64,000 nt of DNA from Actinoalloteichus_B caeruleus (GTDB lineage Bacteria; Actinomycetota; Actinomycetes; Mycobacteriales; Pseudonocardiaceae). Positions 59,339 through 64,000 of the stretch are shown here, in pieces (position 1 is the stretch's first letter; each line of letters starts with the position of its first letter). Below the pieces are notes generated by a model. The model saw nothing but the letters and a program-made list of their open reading frames with translations. It was not told the origin of the DNA and did not search any database. The stretch lies in assembly GCF_000718005.1 (NCBI RefSeq), contig NZ_JODV01000019.1; one strand, 5' to 3'. Made by a program: the position numbers and the translations under genes.

Positions 59339-62338
59339 GTGTCTTTCGGACCGGTGACCCCGTTGGTCGCGCGCGTCGACGAGTTCGCCACGCTCCGCTC
59401 CGCCTGGCGCTCCGCCCAGCTGGGGAGGGCTGGCGCGGTCCTCCTCGGCGGGGAGGCGGGGGTCGGCAAGTCCCGGCTGCTCGCCGAGCTGACCGCGCTG
59501 GCCAACGCTGACGACGCGGTGGTCCTGGGCGGGCGCTGTCTCGACCTCGACAGGGCCGGGCTGCCCTACCTGCCCTTCGCCGAGGCACTGGGCCGCGTGG
59601 TGTCCGCGACCGGCGAACTCCCCGCGATCGCCAGCCGCCGCGCCGAACTCGGCAGGTTGCTGCCCGGCCTGGAGATCCCCCACGACACCGGCTCCGCTGA
59701 CGGGCCACCGGAACGCCTCCGGCTCTTCGACGCCGTCCACGGCCTGCTGGCCGACCTCGCGAGCGACCGCCCCGTGCTGCTCGCCCTGGAGGACCTGCAC
59801 TGGGCCGACGCCTCCACCCGGGACCTCGTGCGGTTCCTCGTCTCCCGACTCGGACACCAACGCCTCCTGGTGGTGGCCACCTACCGCTCCGACGACCTCC
59901 ACCGGCAACACCCGCTACGGCCGGTGATCGGCGAGCTGTCCCGGCTGCCCTCCGTCCTCCGGATGTCACTGCGCCCGTTCACGCCCGCCGAGACGCTCGA
60001 CTTCGTGCGCGTCCTGACCGGCGACCAGCTGCCCGACTCGGTGACCAGGGGAATCGCGAGCAGGTCGGAGGGCAACGCGTTCTTCTGCGAGGAACTGGCG
60101 GAGGCGTGCCGGGAACGCGGCTCTCTCGACAACGGGCTCCCCGCCGTCCTGAGCGACCTGCTGCTCGCCCGGGTCGAACGGCTCAGCGGCGACGCGCAAC
60201 GCGCCGTCCGCGCCGCCGCGTGCGGCGAAGGCGTCACCACCTCCCACGCCGCCCTGGTGGCGGCGTCGGGGCTCGAGGACACCGTCGCCGAGGACGCGCT
60301 GTACGAGGCGGTGCGACAACACGTGCTGGTCGCGACCACCGACGGCTCCTACACCTTCCGCCACGCGCTCGTGCGCGAGGCCGTCTACAACGACCTGCTC
60401 CCCGGTGAGCGGGTCAGGCTCCACCAGGGTTTCGCCAGGGTCGCCGACGACCAGGGCACGACCACGGCCCTCGCCTACCACGCGCGGCAGAGCAACGACC
60501 TGCCCGTGGCGCTCGCCGCATCGGTGACCGCCGCCCGTGAGGTGCGGCGGATGGGAGCCCCCGGGGAGTCGCTGCACCACCTGGAACAGGCCCTCCAGCT
60601 CTGGGACCGGGTGGCGGAACCGGAACGGGTCAGCGGAGTCGACCACCTCGCCCTGCTCCGGGAGACCTCCACCACGGCCGAGAGCGCCGGCGAACTCGAA
60701 CGAGCGGCCGCGCACGCCCGCGCCGCCGTCCGGGTCGCCGACTCCGCCGCCACCCCGGAGGCCCGCGCCGCGGCCCGGGCCGAGCTGGCGGCCCGGCTCA
60801 TCCCCCTGGAGGTGCACGCCGCCGAGATCAGCACCGTGCTCGCCGACGCGTGGGACCTGGTAGCGCCCCGGGCGGCGAGCCAGGAACGGGCCGCGGTCCT
60901 CGCCCTGATGGCCCGGAGCTGGGTGTGGCTGCGGGAGGACGACATCGACCTCCCCGCGCTCCGACGGCACGCCGAGGACGCCATCGTCGACGCGGAGTCG
61001 GTGGGCGCCGAACAGGTGGCGATCGACGCCATGGTCACCCTCGCCGTCTTCGCCTCCATGGAACGGCAGGTCTCCCGGTCCCTGGCACTGGGCCTGCAGG
61101 CCGCGGAACGGGCCACCGCCATCGGCGCCCACCAGGTCGAACTCCGGGCCAGGAAGAACTACGCCATCCACCTCAGCTGGCTGGGGCACTACTCGGAGGG
61201 GCGGCACGCCCTGAAGACGATCACCCAGCGGAGCGAGGAGATCGGGGTGCTCTGGGGCGGGATCGCCCTCGACTGCTACCAGGACCTCATCCTGATCTCG
61301 ACGTGGACCGGCCACTGGGAGGAGGCCCTGGCGATCGCCGACCTCAGCGACCGCACGCCCCCCGCCCTGTTCCAGCAACGACTCGACGCCGTCACCCTGC
61401 CGATCCTTTCCGGCCTCGGGCGCCACGACGAGTTCGACCGGCTGGCCGCCCGGCTCGACCGGGACAGCAGGGAATCGGTCACCCGGTTCCTCGTCCAGTA
61501 CGGCAGGGCGGTGCACCTCCACTCCCTCGGCCGGCACCGCGAGGCGCTCCACCACGTGCGGCACGCCCTGGCCTGGATCTTCCGGATCGAACGGATGCAC
61601 GCCAGCAACGCCGTCGGCTGCCTGCGGCTCGGGCTGTCCTGCTGCGCGGAACTCACCCAGGTGGCCCGCCGATCCGGGGACACCGACACCCTCGCCGAGA
61701 TCCGGGGGCTGGCCGACGGGTTCATCGCCCAGGTCCGGGAGATCCGCGACGAACGCCCCGACCGGCCATGGGGCTCACCGGAGTCCGCCGCGCGGAGCAC
61801 CCAGGCCGAGGGGAGATGGGCCGAAGCCGAGTACGGCCGGCTCCTGGGGCGGAACGACCCGGCGACCTGGCGGAGCGCACTCGCGCTCTCCGAGGGACTG
61901 CGGGCCTGGCAGGCGCACATCCGGTTCGGCCTCGCCCAGGCCCTGACCGCGCGGGGCGACCGGCCCGGCGGCGACCGGGAGGCCGCCGCCGCGCTGGCCC
62001 TCGCCGACGAGATCGGCGCGGCCCCGCTCCGCACCCGGATCGAACGCTTCCGTGCCGGCTCCCGGCTGTCGGAACCCGGGGAGGGGGCCCACGACGCGGC
62101 ACCTGACCACCACCCCACGCCCCCGGGGACACCCGACCCCCTCACCCCCCGGGAACGTTCGGCCCTCGAACTGGCCGCGGCCGGGCTGACCAACCGCCAG
62201 ATCGGCGAGGACCTGCACATCAGCCCCAAAACCGTGAGCGTGCACCTGTCGAGGGTCATGGCCAAGCTGGGGGCGACCAGTCGCACCGAGGCTGTCGCCC
62301 GCGCCTACGAACAAGGGCTGCTGACCGTCGAGAACTGA
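59339..62338 (+). CDS. LAL-type (large ATP-binding LuxR) transcriptional regulator
   Basis: 999 residues. Residues about 1-250 hold an AAA ATPase: GGEAGVGKSRLLAELT (Walker A at about 38-46) and VLLALEDLHWADAST (Walker B). The middle is TPR-like helical repeats. The C-terminus (about 940-998) is a LuxR/GerE HTH: LTPRERSALELAAAGLTNRQIGEDLHISPKTVSVHLSRVMAKLG. Such proteins (MalT-like) activate catabolic or biosynthetic operons on binding a ligand. GTG at 59339 starts where the family similarity begins; the in-frame upstream ATG at 59141 adds 66 low-similarity residues. Its nearest likely targets are the sugar-binding genes on each side. Confidence 0.9.
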   Translation: MSFGPVTPLVARVDEFATLRSAWRSAQLGRAGAVLLGGEAGVGKSRLLAELTALANADDAVVLGGRCLDLDRAGLPYLPFAEALGRVVSATGELPAIASRRAELGRLLPGLEIPHDTGSADGPPERLRLFDAVHGLLADLASDRPVLLALEDLHWADASTRDLVRFLVSRLGHQRLLVVATYRSDDLHRQHPLRPVIGELSRLPSVLRMSLRPFTPAETLDFVRVLTGDQLPDSVTRGIASRSEGNAFFCEELAEACRERGSLDNGLPAVLSDLLLARVERLSGDAQRAVRAAACGEGVTTSHAALVAASGLEDTVAEDALYEAVRQHVLVATTDGSYTFRHALVREAVYNDLLPGERVRLHQGFARVADDQGTTTALAYHARQSNDLPVALAASVTAAREVRRMGAPGESLHHLEQALQLWDRVAEPERVSGVDHLALLRETSTTAESAGELERAAAHARAAVRVADSAATPEARAAARAELAARLIPLEVHAAEISTVLADAWDLVAPRAASQERAAVLALMARSWVWLREDDIDLPALRRHAEDAIVDAESVGAEQVAIDAMVTLAVFASMERQVSRSLALGLQAAERATAIGAHQVELRARKNYAIHLSWLGHYSEGRHALKTITQRSEEIGVLWGGIALDCYQDLILISTWTGHWEEALAIADLSDRTPPALFQQRLDAVTLPILSGLGRHDEFDRLAARLDRDSRESVTRFLVQYGRAVHLHSLGRHREALHHVRHALAWIFRIERMHASNAVGCLRLGLSCCAELTQVARRSGDTDTLAEIRGLADGFIAQVREIRDERPDRPWGSPESAARSTQAEGRWAEAEYGRLLGRNDPATWRSALALSEGLRAWQAHIRFGLAQALTARGDRPGGDREAAAALALADEIGAAPLRTRIERFRAGSRLSEPGEGAHDAAPDHHPTPPGTPDPLTPRERSALELAAAGLTNRQIGEDLHISPKTVSVHLSRVMAKLGATSRTEAVARAYEQGLLTVEN

Positions 62339-62343
62339 CCCGT

Positions 62344-62365
62344 GGCGGTGCCGGGACGCACCGCC
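62344..62365. terminator. small hairpin between convergent genes
   Basis: GGCGGTGC-CGGGAC-GCACCGCC: a perfect 8-bp stem a few bases after the LAL stop. Confidence 0.55.
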
Positions 62366-62408
62366 GGCCCCCGGCCACCAACCCGTTCACGCACAGGGGT
62401 GGGACCGC

Positions 62409-63680
62409 TCAGCGCAGCGCCCGCCCCGCCTCCCGCACGAACCGCGCCGCCCCCTCCGACACCGACCGCTGACCGAAGTTGATCTCGTCGTAGATCCGGG
62501 TGAAGGTCCGCTTGTTGGTGCTGGCGCCCGTCGGTGGGGGCGGCGGGGCCTCGTTCAGCTCCTCCGCGACCGACTCCTGGAACTCGTACACCGCGCTGTC
62601 GGCGCCCTCCAACGAGCCGGACACCGCCGCCCGCACCTCGCCGTTGACCGGCATCGACCTGCTCACGCCCAGTGCGCGCCCCGCGTCGACGTCATTGACG
62701 AGGAAGCCGACGAACGCGGCGGCCTCCTCCGGGTGCTCGGTGCGGCTCGACACGCTCAGCAGCGAGGAGGCCCCGGCGTGCGCACCGCTGTTCCCGGTGT
62801 CCGTCGGCAGAGGCGCCAACGCCATGTCGTCCGACACCGTGAAGTAGCTGCCGGCTGTCGAGTCCTAGTTGAACTCAGACCCCGCCTGGCCCCGGGCCAG
62901 CGGCGAGGTGTCCAGCGCGCCGTTCACCGAGGTCGTCGTCTCCGGCGGGGTGGACACCCCCTCCCGCACCCAGTCCTGCGCGACCGTCCAGAAGTCGACC
63001 AGGTCGGCCTCGTCGAACCCCAGACCGGCGTCCTCGGTGTAGAGGGACTTGCCCTGCTGTCGCAACCAGAAGTCGAACCAGTCCGAGTTCCAGCCGAAGT
63101 CGGTCGTCCCCGCCTCCCCGGTCTCCTCGGCCACCCGCTCCGCCGCGCTCCGGTAGTCCTCCCAGGTCCAGCCGATCTCCGGCGCCGGCACCCCGGCGGC
63201 GTCCCACAGCTCCCGGTCGTAGACGAGGGCGGGAACGTTCTGGCCCAGGGGCAGCGCGTACAGGGCACCGTCGAGGGTCGCTCCCTCCAACAGGGTGTCC
63301 GGCAGGTGCTCGGTGCTGATGGCCTCACCGACGTGCTCGGTCAGATCCATCAGGACCCCGCGCTCCGCGTACTCACGCAGGAAGAAGGTGTCCATCTGGA
63401 TCAGGTCGGGCGCGGCCCCACCCGCCACCTGGGTGGACAGCTTCTCCACGTACGACTCGTAGCCGGCGAACGACGTCGTCACCGTGATACCCGGGTTGCG
63501 TTCCTCGAACAGGTCAACCGCGCGCTGCGTCGCCTCGGCGCGGTCCTCGTTGCCCCACCAGGTGAAGTGCAGCGACACGGCGCCACTCCCGCCGCCGCTG
63601 TCCCCGCAGGCGACGAGAGCCGCCCCGAGGACGGCCACCCCGAGGACACCCGCCACCCGGGTTCTCCCGGTCGTCGACAT
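62409..63680 (-). pseudogene. third ABC sugar-binding lipoprotein, interrupted by an amber codon
   Basis: One continuous frame of 423 codons from ATG 63680 to the stop at 62409 matches the proteins at 42628 and 54488: lipobox LVAC, VSLHFTWWGNEDRAEATQRAVDLFEERNPGITV, PDLIQMDTFFLREYAERGVLMDL, GWTWEDYRSAAERVAE and the EAPPPPPTG tail. Codon 272 is TAG (62867-62865). The flanks read SEFN-stop-DSTAGSYF, where the 42628 protein has DFSWDSTVPSFF, so TAG stands in place of the Trp codon TGG. Without readthrough the product lacks its C-terminal 151 residues. An internal ATG at 62837 could start only a fragment. A sequencing error is the alternative. Confidence 0.88.
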
Positions 63681-64000
63681 GTGGGACTCCTTCCGGTCAC
63701 GCCGGACGGTAGGGCGACCGGCACCCTCGGGGACAGTGGCCACGACGCGGGTTGGCCGGAGTGGGCCGCCGTGTCGGGTAGTCGACTGGGCCGTCGGGAG
63801 TACCCGCCCAGCCGGCCGCGGGCGCGGAGCAACCCCACCTCGCGGTTCCACCGTCCACCCAGCACTCCCCTTCCGCGCCGGGTTCCTCGACCCGGGCCGA
63901 GGAAAGGATTCCCAATGAAGTTGTCAAGCGGTGAAGGTGTCGGGCCGTGAGCTCGTCAGGCCGCTGCGGCTTCGGGTTGCGGCGTGCCGGTCTGGAAGGC
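63681..64000. other. upstream region of the third binding-protein gene to window edge
   Basis: A minus-strand TTGACA (63928-63923) lies upstream of the third binding-protein gene, with GGAAAGGATTCC (63902-63913) nearby as a weak LacI-like dyad; this arrangement vaguely echoes the other two promoters. An adequate -10 was not found. The last 45 bases may be part of a gene continuing beyond the edge, but no frame is convincing. Confidence 0.4.

Noticed and set aside
63957..64000. Start of an insertion sequence or of another gene at the right edge
   Set aside because: Only about 45 bases; no inverted repeat or conserved frame could be confirmed.
1..64000. tRNA, rRNA or CRISPR array
   Set aside because: No cloverleaf with a T-loop GTTCRA-type core, no rRNA signature and no regularly spaced repeats were noticed on either strand, though no dedicated search could be run.

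Overview
The window is GC-rich DNA (roughly 70-75 % G+C over most of its length, judged by eye) with frequent GTG starts and ATGA/GTGA overlaps. It carries gene families typical of Actinomycetota: DUF5753-type XRE regulator plus DUF397 partner, TipA-like MerR, large LuxR (LAL) regulator, DUF3618/holin pair, siderophore-interacting protein, Ada-AlkA fusion and many lipoproteins. It looks like chromosomal DNA of a filamentous actinomycete (Pseudonocardiales or a relative is my guess; no rRNA or other marker is present to prove it). No tRNA, rRNA, CRISPR array, intact insertion sequence or phage module was seen.

Layout. 1-5263: a partial P-loop kinase-like gene, an alpha/beta hydrolase, a DUF3618 + holin-family pair, an unrecognised membrane protein and a flavin oxidoreductase. 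5411-13627: an iron-regulated operon with an IdeR/DmdR-type iron box, two FecCD permeases, an ATPase, a siderophore-interacting flavoprotein (SIP) and two half ABC exporters. The last three genes look like an unfused IrtAB system, but no substrate-binding protein is present. 13677-18590: a PadR-flavin monooxygenase divergon, a SLOG-like gene and a TetR-ABC ATPase-ABC permease operon, each regulator with a clear palindrome at its promoter. 18770-23570: a patchy, partly lower-GC accessory stretch with a frame-broken LuxR-like remnant, small coupled membrane ORFs, an XRE/DUF397 pair, a relic copy of a MerR promoter and gene start, and a frameshifted NucA/NucB nuclease next to a DUF6461 gene. 23741-30053: TipA-like MerR, methyltransferase, alkylation repair (Ogt, Ada-AlkA) and peroxide defence (OxyR, AhpC, AhpD). 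30168-35573: an extra-looking alr-ddl operon divergent from a two-component system and a lipoprotein. 36239-37622: an alpha/beta-hydrolase fold protein that has lost its catalytic residues, and a membrane protein.

38118-63680 is mainly a pectin / rhamnogalacturonan utilisation region. A leftward operon (Gfo/Idh oxidoreductase, uronate dehydrogenase, 5-dehydro-4-deoxyglucarate dehydratase family, enolase superfamily) could carry galacturonate through the oxidative route to alpha-ketoglutarate semialdehyde. A rightward operon encodes a sugar ABC importer (binding protein, two permeases), a DUF624-like protein and a second Gfo/Idh enzyme. Further right lie a secreted PL1 pectate lyase, a TIM-barrel isomerase, a DUF2264 protein, a second sugar-binding lipoprotein, a Tat-exported exo-rhamnogalacturonan-lyase-like protein and a third sugar-binding lipoprotein broken by one amber codon. 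Four LacI-type palindromes (around 42385, 42535, 50260 and 54414) sit upstream of these genes, so one LacI regulator, not in the window, probably controls them together. An MHYT membrane protein, lspA and a LAL regulator are interspersed.
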